Below, piece after piece: positions 35,439 through 43,310 of a stretch of 64,000 nt of DNA. The DNA is from Pseudomonas sp. PDM16. GTDB lineage: Bacteria; Pseudomonadota; Gammaproteobacteria; Pseudomonadales; Pseudomonadaceae. The notes under the pieces were generated by a model. That model was not told the origin of the DNA. It saw only the letters and a list, made by a program, of their open reading frames with translations, and did no database searches. The stretch's first letter is position 1; each line of letters starts with the position of its first letter. The stretch is from positions 124,001 to 188,000 of the forward strand of contig NZ_JACVAM010000006.1 of NCBI RefSeq assembly GCF_014851865.1. Reading direction: 5' to 3'. The translations under genes and the position numbers were made by a program.

Positions 35439-37958
35439 CTAACGGCGGGGCTTGGCCCGCGCCGTCGGCTCCGCCACCAGCGGGTCGTCCGGCCAGTAGT
35501 GCTTGGGGTAGCGCCCCTTCAGGTCCTTCTTCACTTCCAGGTAGGTGTTGGCCCAGAAGCTGGCCAGGTCCTGGGTCACCTGCACCGGGCGACGTGCCGG
35601 TGACAGCAGGTGCAGCAAGACGCCCTGCCGGCCACCAGCAATGCGCGGCGTGGCGGCCAGGCCGAACAGTTCCTGCAAGCGCACCGCCAGCACCGGCGGC
35701 GACTCGGAATAATCGATGCCGATGCGCGAGCCGGACGGCACCTGCAACGCCTTAGGAGCGAGTTCGTCCAGGCGCTGCGGCAGCGGCCAGGGCAGCTGCC
35801 CCTGGAGGATGCTCGTCAGGTCGAGATTGGCGAAGTGGCTGAGCCGGCTGACCTTGCCCAGGTACGGCAGCAACCAGTCCTCCAGCGTCGCCAGCAGCGC
35901 GGCGTCACTCAGGTCCGGCCATTCGCTGGCGTCCTTCTGTTGCAGATCCAGGCCACGCAGCAGCGCCACCCGTGCCTGCCACTGGCGCAGCTCAGGCGTC
36001 CATGACAGCAGCTCCAGGCCCTTGCGCCGCACCAGTCCGAGCAGCGCACGACCACGTGCAGCCTCGTCCAGTCCGATCAGTGCCTCGCGGCTGAGCACCA
36101 GCTCGCCGACCCGGCGTTGGCGCTCGGCGCGCAGCACGCCCTCGCGCTCGTCCCACTCCAACTCCTCGCGCAACATCACCTGTTCGGCCAGCACCGAATC
36201 GAACAGCGTTGGATCGAGATCGGCGGCCAGGTAGATGCGCTCCTCGCGCTGGCCCTGACGGCTGCCGAGATCGGCGATCACCAGCCATTCGTGCTTCATC
36301 AATGCATCCGGCTCACCGAACTGGGCGGCGCGACCATTGGCCAGGCGATAGTCGCCACCACCCTTGCCACGCTGGCGGGCGACACGATCCGGGTAGGCGA
36401 AGGCCAGCAGCGCGCCGAGCCAGCGCGGGTGCTCGGGGTCGGCCACCGCTTCGTCGGCCCTGCCGCGTAGGTATGAGCGGAACTGCCGGGCCAGCTGGCG
36501 CGCGCGCTGCACGCCGCCACGCGAGCCTCCAGCGGCGCGCGACTCGCCGGCCAGCAGGCTCATGCGACTGTGCAGGTCGGCACCGCCACCGCGCAGGATG
36601 TCACGCTCGCCGAGCAGCGCCGCCAGGTCCGCCGCCAGCGCGCCGAGGCCCAGAGCCTGGCCACGCAGCAGCAGGTGGGCGATGCGCGGATGGGCCGGCA
36701 ACTCAGCCATGGTCTGGCCATGCGTATTCAGCGCGCCGCGTTCGTCCAGCGCACCAAGGCGCGCCAGCAGGTCACGACCCTGGGCGAAAGCGGCGGCCGG
36801 TGGTAGGTCGAGCCAGGCCAGATCGGCAGGCTGCACGCCCCAGCGCGCCAGCTGCAGGGCCAGCCCCGCCAGATCGGCCTGAAGGATTTCTGCTGCGCCG
36901 TAGGCGGCCAGCTGTTCGTGCTGGGTCTGCGACCACAGGCGGTAGCACACACCCGGCTCCAGGCGCCCGGCACGGCCGGCGCGCTGGGTGGCCGAAGCGC
37001 GGGAGATGCGCTGGGTGTCCAGGCGAGTCATGCCGCTGGCCGGGTCGAAGCGCGGCACTCGCGCCAGGCCGGCGTCCACCACCACGCGCACACCGTCGAT
37101 GGTCAGGCTGGTCTCGGCGATATTGGTGGCCAGCACCACCTTGCGCTTGCCGGCCGGAGCCGGCTCGATGGCGGCGCGCTGGGCGCTCAGTTCCAGCTCG
37201 CCGTGCAGCGGACAGAGCAGTACCTCGGGGCGCTGGCCCAGGTTTTCTTCGAGCTGTTCGTGCACCCGGCGGATCTCGGCCTGGCCGGGGAGAAACACCA
37301 GCAGGCTGCCCGGGCCATCGGCCAGGGCCTGCAACACCGTCTGCACCACCCGAGGCTCGATGCGCTCACCGGGCAGCCAGGGCGCGCCCCAGCGCATCTC
37401 CACCGGGTGCATGCGGCCCTCGCTGGAGACCACCGGCGCATCGCCAAGCAGAACCGACAGGCGCTCGCCTTCCAGAGTCGCCGACATCAGCAGCACCTTG
37501 AGCGGCGGCTCGTCGCGCAGCAGCTCGCGGCCGTTGAGGGTCAGCGCCAGGGCCAGATCGGCATCCAGGCTGCGCTCGTGGAATTCATCGAAAATCACCA
37601 GGCCGACGCCATCCAGCGCCGGGTCGTCCTGCAGGCGGCGGGCGAGAATGCCCTCGGTGACTACCTCGATACGGGTGTTGGGGCCAACCTTGCTGTCCAG
37701 GCGAATGCGGTAGCCCACCGTCTCGCCGACCTTCTCGCCCAGTTCGCTGGCCAGGCGCTCGGCAGCGGCGCGCGCAGCCAGACGACGTGGTTCGAGCATG
37801 AGGATGCTCTGCCCGGCCAGCCACGGCTCGTGCAGCAACGCCAGCGGCACACGCGTGGTCTTTCCCGCGCCGGGCGGTGCTTCCAGCACGGCCTCGTGGC
37901 GCTCGGCCAGGGCGGCGCGCAGGGCGGGCAAAACGTCGTCGATGGGCAGGCGGTTCAT
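35439..37958 (-). CDS. hrpB: ATP-dependent RNA helicase-like protein HrpB (DExH family)
   Basis: 839 residues, the full HrpB length. Walker A is APPGAGKTT, the DExH box is DEFHERSLD, motif III is LMSATLEG, and RecA2 has LATNIAETSLTIDGV and QRAGRAGR. HA2 and HrpB_C domains follow, ending in HYWPDDPLVAEPTAR. The role is unclear; it is non-essential in E. coli. The start at 37958 has GGAGAG 4 nt upstream. Confidence 0.95.
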   Translation of the reverse strand: MNRLPIDDVLPALRAALAERHEAVLEAPPGAGKTTRVPLALLHEPWLAGQSILMLEPRRLAARAAAERLASELGEKVGETVGYRIRLDSKVGPNTRIEVVTEGILARRLQDDPALDGVGLVIFDEFHERSLDADLALALTLNGRELLRDEPPLKVLLMSATLEGERLSVLLGDAPVVSSEGRMHPVEMRWGAPWLPGERIEPRVVQTVLQALADGPGSLLVFLPGQAEIRRVHEQLEENLGQRPEVLLCPLHGELELSAQRAAIEPAPAGKRKVVLATNIAETSLTIDGVRVVVDAGLARVPRFDPASGMTRLDTQRISRASATQRAGRAGRLEPGVCYRLWSQTQHEQLAAYGAAEILQADLAGLALQLARWGVQPADLAWLDLPPAAAFAQGRDLLARLGALDERGALNTHGQTMAELPAHPRIAHLLLRGQALGLGALAADLAALLGERDILRGGGADLHSRMSLLAGESRAAGGSRGGVQRARQLARQFRSYLRGRADEAVADPEHPRWLGALLAFAYPDRVARQRGKGGGDYRLANGRAAQFGEPDALMKHEWLVIADLGSRQGQREERIYLAADLDPTLFDSVLAEQVMLREELEWDEREGVLRAERQRRVGELVLSREALIGLDEAARGRALLGLVRRKGLELLSWTPELRQWQARVALLRGLDLQQKDASEWPDLSDAALLATLEDWLLPYLGKVSRLSHFANLDLTSILQGQLPWPLPQRLDELAPKALQVPSGSRIGIDYSESPPVLAVRLQELFGLAATPRIAGGRQGVLLHLLSPARRPVQVTQDLASFWANTYLEVKKDLKGRYPKHYWPDDPLVAEPTARAKPRR

Positions 37959-38068
37959 GGGCTCTCCGAAACAGCCGGCGATTATAAAGCCGAACCGAAG
38001 CGCGGCACCGGGCATCCAACTGCAATGACGGCCTTGGTATAGTGCCGCACCATTTCCAGGAGGTGCCC

Positions 38069-38485
38069 ATGCGCATGCATTCCCGCGTTATCGGCGGCGT
38101 TCTCGCCGCGACCCTGCTGACCCAACTTGCCGCCTGCGGCACCCTGTTCTTCCCGGATCGCCGCGGGCAGATCGAGGGCAAGGTCGATCCACTGGTGGTC
38201 GGCCTGGATGCCATCGGCATTCTGTTCTACGTGATTCCCGGCCTGATCGCCTTTGGCGTCGACTTCGCCACCGGCGCCATCTACCTGCCAAACGATCAGT
38301 ACACGGTGGCGCCTTCGATCCTACGCGAGGCCATCGGCGAAGACGGCAAGGTCGACAACCACAAGCTCAAGGCCATCCTCTACCGTGAGCTCGGCCGTGA
38401 CCTGCCGCTGGACGATCCGCGCCTGATCCAGCACAACGGCGGCGCCGAACAGTTGGCCGCTTACGGCCTGCGCGCCGAGGCCTGA
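38069..38485 (+). CDS. small outer- or inner-membrane lipoprotein of unknown function
   Basis: 138 residues. The lipobox LLTQLAAC places Cys22-24 after a typical signal sequence. A hydrophobic stretch (about 45-75, VVGLDAIGILFYVIPGLIAFGVDF in parts) suggests a further membrane contact. The start has AGGAGG 6 nt upstream. It overlaps the DinB-like gene by one base (TGATG), so they are translationally coupled. No function known. Confidence 0.75.
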   Translation: MRMHSRVIGGVLAATLLTQLAACGTLFFPDRRGQIEGKVDPLVVGLDAIGILFYVIPGLIAFGVDFATGAIYLPNDQYTVAPSILREAIGEDGKVDNHKLKAILYRELGRDLPLDDPRLIQHNGGAEQLAAYGLRAEA

Positions 38486-38988
38486 TGAGCGCTCTCGTCA
38501 CTCACGCGCAACGCCTGCTGGCCTACCACGGCTGGGCTTACGCACGATTGCTCGACGAGTTGGCGAACCTGTCCGAAGAACAGTACCTGGTGCCCTGCGG
38601 TCTGTTCTTCGGCAACATCGATGGCACGCTCAATCACCTGGCGGCGGTGGACCGCATCTGGCTGGCGCGAGTGCGGGGCGAGCCCTCTCCCTTCGACCAC
38701 CTGGATGCCTGGGTGAGCAGCGACCGCGCCGAACTGAGACGCTATCTGGAGGTGGGCGTAACCGCCTGGCACCAGCGACTCGACGACCTTGGCGACGACG
38801 CGCTACTGACGCCTCTCACCTATCACAACATGGCCGGCGAGCCTCAGCAGCGCCCCCTACTAGATATCGTGAGCCACCTGGTCAACCACGGCACCCACCA
38901 CCGTGGGCAGATCACTACGGTGCTGACCGCCCTGGGTCATCCGGCGCCGAAGCTCGATTACATCTACGCCCTCGCCGAGTTGCCATGA
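38485..38988 (+). CDS. DinB-family metal-binding protein
   Basis: 167 residues. It has the DinB four-helix fold with metal-site histidines: His in LNHLAAVDRIWLAR (about 47) and two in NHGTHHRGQITTVL (about 132 and 136). Members include thiol-dependent transferases and DNA-damage-induced proteins of unclear role. It is coupled at both ends by 1- and 4-nt overlaps to the lipoprotein and cation-efflux genes. Confidence 0.85.
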   Translation: MSALVTHAQRLLAYHGWAYARLLDELANLSEEQYLVPCGLFFGNIDGTLNHLAAVDRIWLARVRGEPSPFDHLDAWVSSDRAELRRYLEVGVTAWHQRLDDLGDDALLTPLTYHNMAGEPQQRPLLDIVSHLVNHGTHHRGQITTVLTALGHPAPKLDYIYALAELP

Positions 38989-39860
38989 GCGTGATACCCC
39001 AGCACGCCCGCCTGCTGCGCCAGGCCACTGCCGCGGCACTGGCCACCGCACTGCTGCTGGCCAGCGCCAAGGCCATCGCCTGGTGGTTGAGCGGCTCGGT
39101 CAGCCTGTTGGCCGGGCTCACCGACTCGCTGCTCGATGGTGCCGCCTCGCTGCTCAACCTGATCGCCGTGCACTACGCCCTGCGCCCGGCCGATGACGAC
39201 CACCGCTACGGCCATGGCAAAGCCGAAGCCCTGGCCGGCCTCGGCCAGGCTTTGTTCGTCGGCGCCAGTGCCGTGCTGGTGGCGCTGCAGGCCTGGGATC
39301 GTCTGCGCCATCCCGAGCCGCTCGGCGCCCAGACGCTGGGTATCGCGGTGATGATGCTGTCGCTGGCGATGACCTTCGCCCTGCTGCTGTTCCAGCGCCA
39401 CGTGGTGCGCGTGACCGGCTCAACCGCCATCCGCGCCGACTCGCTGCACTACCGCTCCGACCTGCTGCTCAACGCCGGCATCCTGCTCGCACTGCTACTC
39501 GCGACCTTTGGCTGGCAACAACCGGATGCGCTGATCGGCATGGCGATTGCCGCCTACATCCTGTGGAGCGCGATCAGCATCGTGCGCGAAGCGGTGGCGG
39601 TGCTGATGGACGAAGAGCTGACAGCGGACGTCAGCGAGCGCATGCACGTGCTGGCCTGTGCCGTACCTGGCGTGCTCGGTGCCCATGATTTGCGTACGCG
39701 CATTTCCGGCACCCGCTGGTTCGTGCAGTTGCACCTGGAGTTGCCCGGTGAGCTGTCACTACGCGAGGCGCATCAGCGTTGCGTGGAAGTGGAGCAGGCG
39801 ATTCGCGGCGAATTTCCGCGTGCCGAGGTGCTGGTACACGCCGACCCAAGGCCGGCGTGA
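38985..39860 (+). CDS. fieF: cation diffusion facilitator (FieF-type Fe/Zn efflux)
   Basis: 291 residues with six membrane segments. The transport site is formed by DSLLD (TM2) and the TM5 positions, and the cytosolic motif HRYGHGKAEALAGLGQ is diagnostic. The C-terminal domain (about 205-290) has the metal-binding HDLRTRISG and VQLHLELPG strands. It exports divalent metals in exchange for protons. Start overlaps the DinB stop as ATGA. Confidence 0.9.
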   Translation: MSVIPQHARLLRQATAAALATALLLASAKAIAWWLSGSVSLLAGLTDSLLDGAASLLNLIAVHYALRPADDDHRYGHGKAEALAGLGQALFVGASAVLVALQAWDRLRHPEPLGAQTLGIAVMMLSLAMTFALLLFQRHVVRVTGSTAIRADSLHYRSDLLLNAGILLALLLATFGWQQPDALIGMAIAAYILWSAISIVREAVAVLMDEELTADVSERMHVLACAVPGVLGAHDLRTRISGTRWFVQLHLELPGELSLREAHQRCVEVEQAIRGEFPRAEVLVHADPRPA

Positions 39861-39867
39861 GAGACGG

Positions 39868-39888
39868 CCCGGCGAATGCCAGGCCGGG
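39868..39888. terminator. hairpin between convergent fieF and azurin genes
   Basis: CCCGGC/GCCGGG stem with a 9-nt loop in the 35-bp gap; it may serve both directions but lacks T-runs. Confidence 0.4.
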
Positions 39889-39895
39889 AAGCCGA

Positions 39896-40345
39896 TCAGT
39901 CGACCAGCTTGAGTTCGCCTTTCATCAGGCCGATGTGGCCCGGGAAGGAACAGAAGAACTCGTAGGGGGTACCAGCCTCCAGCTTGGCCACATCGAAGCT
40001 GGCGGTCGCGGTCTCGCCGCCACCGATGATCTTGGTGTGGGCGATGACGCGCTCGTCACCCGCCTTGATGTAATCGTTGTCGAGACCGGCGGCGATACCG
40101 TCGGTGGCAATCGCCTGGGCGTCTGCGGTCTTGCTCAGTACCCAGTTGTGTCCCATCACGGCCTTGGCCATGCTCCCGGTGTGCTTGAGGGTCACAGTGA
40201 AGGTCTTGCAGCTTTTGCTGACATCGATCGACTTGGTCTCGAACGTCATCTGGTCGGTGGAGTGGACTTCCACGGCACACTCGGCGGCGAACGCCGGCAG
40301 GCTGGCCAAGCTGATGGCAGAAGCGATCATGAGTTTACGCAACAT
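39896..40345 (-). CDS. azu: azurin (periplasmic blue copper protein)
   Basis: 149 residues. A 20-residue signal peptide ends LPAFA. The 129-residue mature protein keeps the canonical copper ligands His46 (GHNWV), Cys112, His117 and Met121 (FFCSFPGH and GLMKG), with Gly45. The disulfide Cys3-Cys26 is also present. It shuttles electrons in the periplasm, for example in denitrification or to cytochrome peroxidase. A good ribosome site (GGAGAAAG) precedes it. No clear ANR box TTGAT-N4-ATCAA was found upstream. Confidence 0.97.
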   Translation of the reverse strand: MLRKLMIASAISLASLPAFAAECAVEVHSTDQMTFETKSIDVSKSCKTFTVTLKHTGSMAKAVMGHNWVLSKTADAQAIATDGIAAGLDNDYIKAGDERVIAHTKIIGGGETATASFDVAKLEAGTPYEFFCSFPGHIGLMKGELKLVD

Positions 40346-40545
40346 CGACTTTCTCCTGGGCAGGTAGGCAATTACATCTAGCCCTCCGAGACTGCCACCG
40401 GCGCATCACTCTGCCCATGGGTTGCGACAACCGGTCACAGGCAGACCGCACAGCCACCATTTCGCACAAAACCCTTTATTTGCGGGGCATTGAGCCCATG
40501 TCGACATACGCATGGCCACTACGCGACAAAAGCGCACAGGCAAAC

Positions 40546-40561
40546 TAGAGCAATTGCTCTA
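40546..40561. promoter_or_regulatory. 16-bp perfect palindrome TAGAGCAATTGCTCTA, candidate operator
   Basis: It lies 46 bp upstream of the MAPEG gene and 200 bp from the divergent azurin start. Size and symmetry fit a MarR- or TetR-type operator. No regulator gene is adjacent. Confidence 0.45.
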
Positions 40562-40607
40562 AACGTATTAGGCTAGGCGCGCTAATAACAACAACAGTGA
40601 GCCCCTC

Positions 40608-41027
40608 ATGAATCTATCCCCCTCCGCCGTTGCCCTGCTCGGGCTGGTCGCCTGGACCCTGCTACTGCTGTTTCTGATCATCAACCAGCGCGGGCTGCTG
40701 GTGCTGAGCGGACGCATGCGGGTGAATGTCTTCGCTCCGGACGGCAGCAATACGCCCGGCGGCTTCGCCAAACGCGTAGTGCGCGTCCACGCCAACGCCC
40801 TGGAGAATCTGCCGCTGCAAGTCGCCGTGCTGCTCTATGCACTGCAGGCCAACCAGACCGCCATCACCGACCCGTTGGCCTATGCGCTACTGGGTGCTCG
40901 ACTGTTCCAGTCGCTGATGCATCTGACCAGCACCAGCAGCCTGTTCGTCTGGCTGCGTTTTGCCGGCCTGCTGGTGCAGATGCTCATCCTCGCTTGGTGG
41001 CTGGTGCGACTCGCCGGTTTGCTCTGA
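40608..41027 (+). CDS. MAPEG-family membrane protein
   Basis: 139 residues with four membrane helices. The MAPEG motif is visible as RVVRVHANALENLPLQVAVLL (in parts) at about 63-83. Relatives include glutathione S-transferase-like eicosanoid enzymes, but bacterial members are mostly uncharacterised. Its last 141 bp are antisense to the end of the SGNH hydrolase gene. The palindrome at 40546-40561 may control it. Confidence 0.85.
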   Translation: MNLSPSAVALLGLVAWTLLLLFLIINQRGLLVLSGRMRVNVFAPDGSNTPGGFAKRVVRVHANALENLPLQVAVLLYALQANQTAITDPLAYALLGARLFQSLMHLTSTSSLFVWLRFAGLLVQMLILAWWLVRLAGLL

Positions 41028-41678
41028 GGCAGGACACAGGATCGGCTGCAGCAACCGCTCCCAGGCCCTGTAGCCGCTGGCAGTGAGATGCAGGCCGTCG
41101 GCACGGTAGTCGCGCAATCGCAATACCGCCTGGACATCGACGTATTGCCAACCCTCTTCACGTGCCCAGGCTTGCAGCTGGGCATTCACCTGGGCCACCT
41201 GGCGATTGAGGATGGGATGGTGCTCGTGCATCGGCGTCACCCGCAGGGTTGACTGCAGCACCGGGGTGACACCCGCCAGCCGCAGCCGGTCCAGCAGTGC
41301 TCGATAGTTGTCCAGCAACTGTTCGGGCGCGATGCCGTAACGCAGGTCGTTGATTCCGACCATCACCAACACCTGCCTGGCGCCCGTTGCCTCCAGCAGT
41401 GTCAGGCCCTCCAGCAGATCGCTGCTGACCACGCCGGAAACCGCCAAGTTGATTGGTGCAAGGCACGTCGGATGACCGCCCCAGATATGCCCGGCGGTGA
41501 TCGAGTCACCGAGCAGGGCCAGCGGCGCCTGGCGGGGGCGCTGGCGCAATGCATCGAAGCCAGCCTCCACCCGCTGTTCACGAGTGGGAGGTGGTGGGCG
41601 GTTGCCAGCCTGGACCGCCATCCAGCCGGCGGAGAGCAGGGCGAAGGCCCAGACCAGCAGGCCGGCACGACGTTTCAT
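40887..41678 (-). CDS. SGNH/GDSL-type esterase/hydrolase with an antisense-overlapping tail
   Basis: 263 residues with an N-terminal signal anchor (about 5-24). The GDS block is LALLGDSITAGH (Ser59), the SGNH Asn110 lies in GINDLR, and the Asp194/His197 pair lies in DGLHLTASG, so the triad is complete. The conserved domain ends near residue 214; the remaining 50 Gln/His/Glu-rich residues are read antisense through the MAPEG gene. ATG at 41696 is an alternative start. A strong hairpin lies 45 bp upstream, between this gene and any promoter facing the Lrp gene. Confidence 0.82.
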   Translation of the reverse strand: MKRRAGLLVWAFALLSAGWMAVQAGNRPPPPTREQRVEAGFDALRQRPRQAPLALLGDSITAGHIWGGHPTCLAPINLAVSGVVSSDLLEGLTLLEATGARQVLVMVGINDLRYGIAPEQLLDNYRALLDRLRLAGVTPVLQSTLRVTPMHEHHPILNRQVAQVNAQLQAWAREEGWQYVDVQAVLRLRDYRADGLHLTASGYRAWERLLQPILCPASEQTGESHQPPSEDEHLHQQAGKTQPDEQAAGAGQMHQRLEQSSTQ

Positions 41679-41722
41679 GTCATCGTTGAAGTGCATGGCG
41701 CGATCTTGCCGCAAGCGCAAAG

Positions 41723-41753
41723 AAAAAGGGGAGGCCGATGGCCTCCCCTTTTT
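41723..41753 (-). terminator. perfect 14-bp intrinsic terminator (bidirectional)
   Basis: AAAAAGGGGAGGCC GAT GGCCTCCCCTTTTT reads as a terminator on both strands. On the minus strand it lies between the Lrp-facing promoter region and the SGNH gene. Confidence 0.85.
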
Positions 41754-41890
41754 CTTGTCCGATGCTGGCAATCGTGTCGCCGCTTTCCTCGCCCGCCTGA
41801 TTGGGCGGTGCGGACCCGGGGGCCTGCACGATCCGGTAGGACCGCCGGCGCCGCGGCACCTGATTGGGCGCCGCGGGTGGACATAACGTC
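41723..41890 (-). ncRNA. candidate structured small RNA or attenuated leader
   Basis: Minus-strand order: stem CCGCGGC/GCCGCGG (41870-41876 with 41851-41857) whose 12-nt loop contains CCCAATCAGG, then stem CCGCC/GGCGG (41804-41808 with 41793-41797) with loop CAATCA, then a perfect 14-bp stem AAAAAGGGGAGGCC/GGCCTCCCCTTTTT (41723-41753) with a 3-nt loop and U-tract. The 12-mer CGCCCAATCAGG is present twice. No good reading frame or ribosome site runs through it. It could be a free sRNA or the terminated leader of the SGNH gene. The 5' end is a guess. Confidence 0.4.
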
Positions 41891-42029
41891 CGGGCCATGA
41901 AACTGAGGGAAAGCTTAACGAGCACAATGCGCCAAAGGATTGCTAATATTGCTCACCACAACCTTATTTGCGCAATTATTAGCCATTTAAATATTAATTT
42001 CCGCAATCCAAGCACAAAGAAGATAAGCA

Positions 42030-42509
42030 ATGAACAAACTGGATCGCTACGACCTGCGCATTCTCGCCGAGCTGCAGCGCGATGCGCGCATCTCCAATCA
42101 GGAGCTGGCCGAACGCATCGGACTGTCGCCCTCACCCTGCTCACGACGGGTCAAGCAGCTAGAAGACGATGGTTACATCGCTCGGCAGGTGGCACTGCTG
42201 GACCGCAAGAAACTCGGCCTGTCGCTGACAGCGTTCGTCCTGATCGGCATGGATCGCCACACTCCGGAGCGCTTCGAGCATTTCCAGTCGGTGATCCGTC
42301 AATGCCCGGAGGTGCTGGAATGCAGCCTGGTGACCGGGATGGACGCCGACTACCAGCTCAAGGTGGTGGTGCCGGACATGGACCACTACCAGAAATTCCT
42401 GCTCGGCCAACTCACCCGCATCGAGGGCGTGACCAGCGTACGCTCCAGCTTCGTGCTGAATCAGGTGCTGTCCAGTACCGAGCTGCCACTGGAGCACCTG
42501 CGCGGCTGA
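42030..42509 (+). CDS. Lrp/AsnC-family transcriptional regulator
   Basis: 159 residues. The N-terminal helix-turn-helix has LDRYDLRILAELQRDARISN and ERIGLSPSPCSRRVKQLE, and the C-terminal RAM/AsnC ligand domain includes CSLVTGMDADYQLKVVV. It probably senses an amino acid. The preceding 150 bp are AT-rich with ATTGCTAATATTGC and GCGCAATTATTAG elements, typical of Lrp-type autoregulatory sites. It is divergent from the candidate RNA and SGNH gene. Confidence 0.9.
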   Translation: MNKLDRYDLRILAELQRDARISNQELAERIGLSPSPCSRRVKQLEDDGYIARQVALLDRKKLGLSLTAFVLIGMDRHTPERFEHFQSVIRQCPEVLECSLVTGMDADYQLKVVVPDMDHYQKFLLGQLTRIEGVTSVRSSFVLNQVLSSTELPLEHLRG

Positions 42510-42556
42510 TTGCCGCAGGCCTGAGCGACAAATGCTGCGCGGGGCGCCCTGACGCG

Positions 42557-42562
42557 TATAAT
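42557..42562 (+). promoter_or_regulatory. -10 element TATAAT for the DUF2788 gene
   Basis: Consensus TATAAT 40 bp upstream of the ATG at 42602; the -35 region is unclear. Confidence 0.45.
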
Positions 42563-42601
42563 CGCCGCCCCGCAGCAGTTCCCGTATACCGCGAGGCCAC
42601 C

Positions 42602-42820
42602 ATGGAAACCGAACAGTTCGAAGCCCTGATGATGTACGTCCTGGTGGGCGGCCTGATCGTATTCATGTTCTTCATCATCTGGGACCTGGCCAAGAAGTCC
42701 AAGGCAGGCCGCCTCGGCACCGCCATCCTGTTCCTCGGCCTGGGCCTGTGCCTGTTCGCCTTCCTGGCCAAGCCGATCATCACCTACTTCATCGAGATGG
42801 CTCGCGGTATCCACGGCTGA
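42602..42820 (+). CDS. small two-helix membrane protein (DUF2788-type)
   Basis: 72 residues with membrane helices at about 11-28 and 41-66 separated by the basic loop DLAKKSKAGRLG. It looks like the conserved small Pseudomonas protein next to the Lrp gene (PA3966 by recollection). Function unknown. It probably has its own promoter. Confidence 0.75.
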   Translation: METEQFEALMMYVLVGGLIVFMFFIIWDLAKKSKAGRLGTAILFLGLGLCLFAFLAKPIITYFIEMARGIHG

Positions 42821-42917
42821 GAAACACCAACGTACCTCGGACGCGCCCGCGGTCGTCTACGGCAACGACCGATGTGCCTGAACCGCGCATTCTTCAGCTG
42901 TCTCTCAAGGAAAAGTC

Positions 42918-43310
42918 ATGAACGCCACCAACCTGGTCATGCAGAGCTACGGACGCTGCTGTGTAAGCCCCACCTTCTTCGATGACTTCTATCAGCACTT
43001 CCTCGCCAGCTCGTTGCAGGTACGCGAAAAATTCGCCACCACCGACATGACCGCGCAGAAGACCCTGCTGCGCCAAGGCATCCTCAACCTGGTGATGTAT
43101 GCCCGCGGCATGCCCGACACCAAGCTGAAAGCATTGGGCGAAAGCCACTCGCGCATGCGCCTGGACATCCGCCCCGAACTCTACGACCTCTGGCAAGCGG
43201 CGTTGCTGCGGACGATCTCCGAGCATGACAGCGAATATAACGAGGAAGTCCGCACTGCCTGGCGCGATGTGCTGCAGAAAGGCATCAACGTGATCAAGTC
43301 GTACTACTGA
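42918..43310 (+). CDS. globin-like protein
   Basis: 130 residues. It fits a single-domain bacterial globin: Phe39 in REKFATTDM as the CD1 residue, and His77 in GESHSRMRL as probable proximal haem ligand, followed by IRPELYDLW. The E7 area is QKTLLRQG. Length and the pattern SPTFFDDFYQHFL support the call. It could bind haem for oxygen or nitric-oxide handling, or be a sensor-type globin without an output domain. Its stop overlaps the convergent rluE end by 7 bp. Confidence 0.7.
   Translation: MNATNLVMQSYGRCCVSPTFFDDFYQHFLASSLQVREKFATTDMTAQKTLLRQGILNLVMYARGMPDTKLKALGESHSRMRLDIRPELYDLWQAALLRTISEHDSEYNEEVRTAWRDVLQKGINVIKSYY

Noticed and set aside
40346..40607. Search for an ANR/FNR box upstream of azurin
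   Set aside because: No TTGAT-N4-ATCAA match was found, so no anaerobic-control site is claimed.
41675..41925. Short minus-strand frames through the candidate RNA region
   Set aside because: They cross the strong terminator stem, have low-complexity composition and lack ribosome sites; the hairpin structure is a better explanation.
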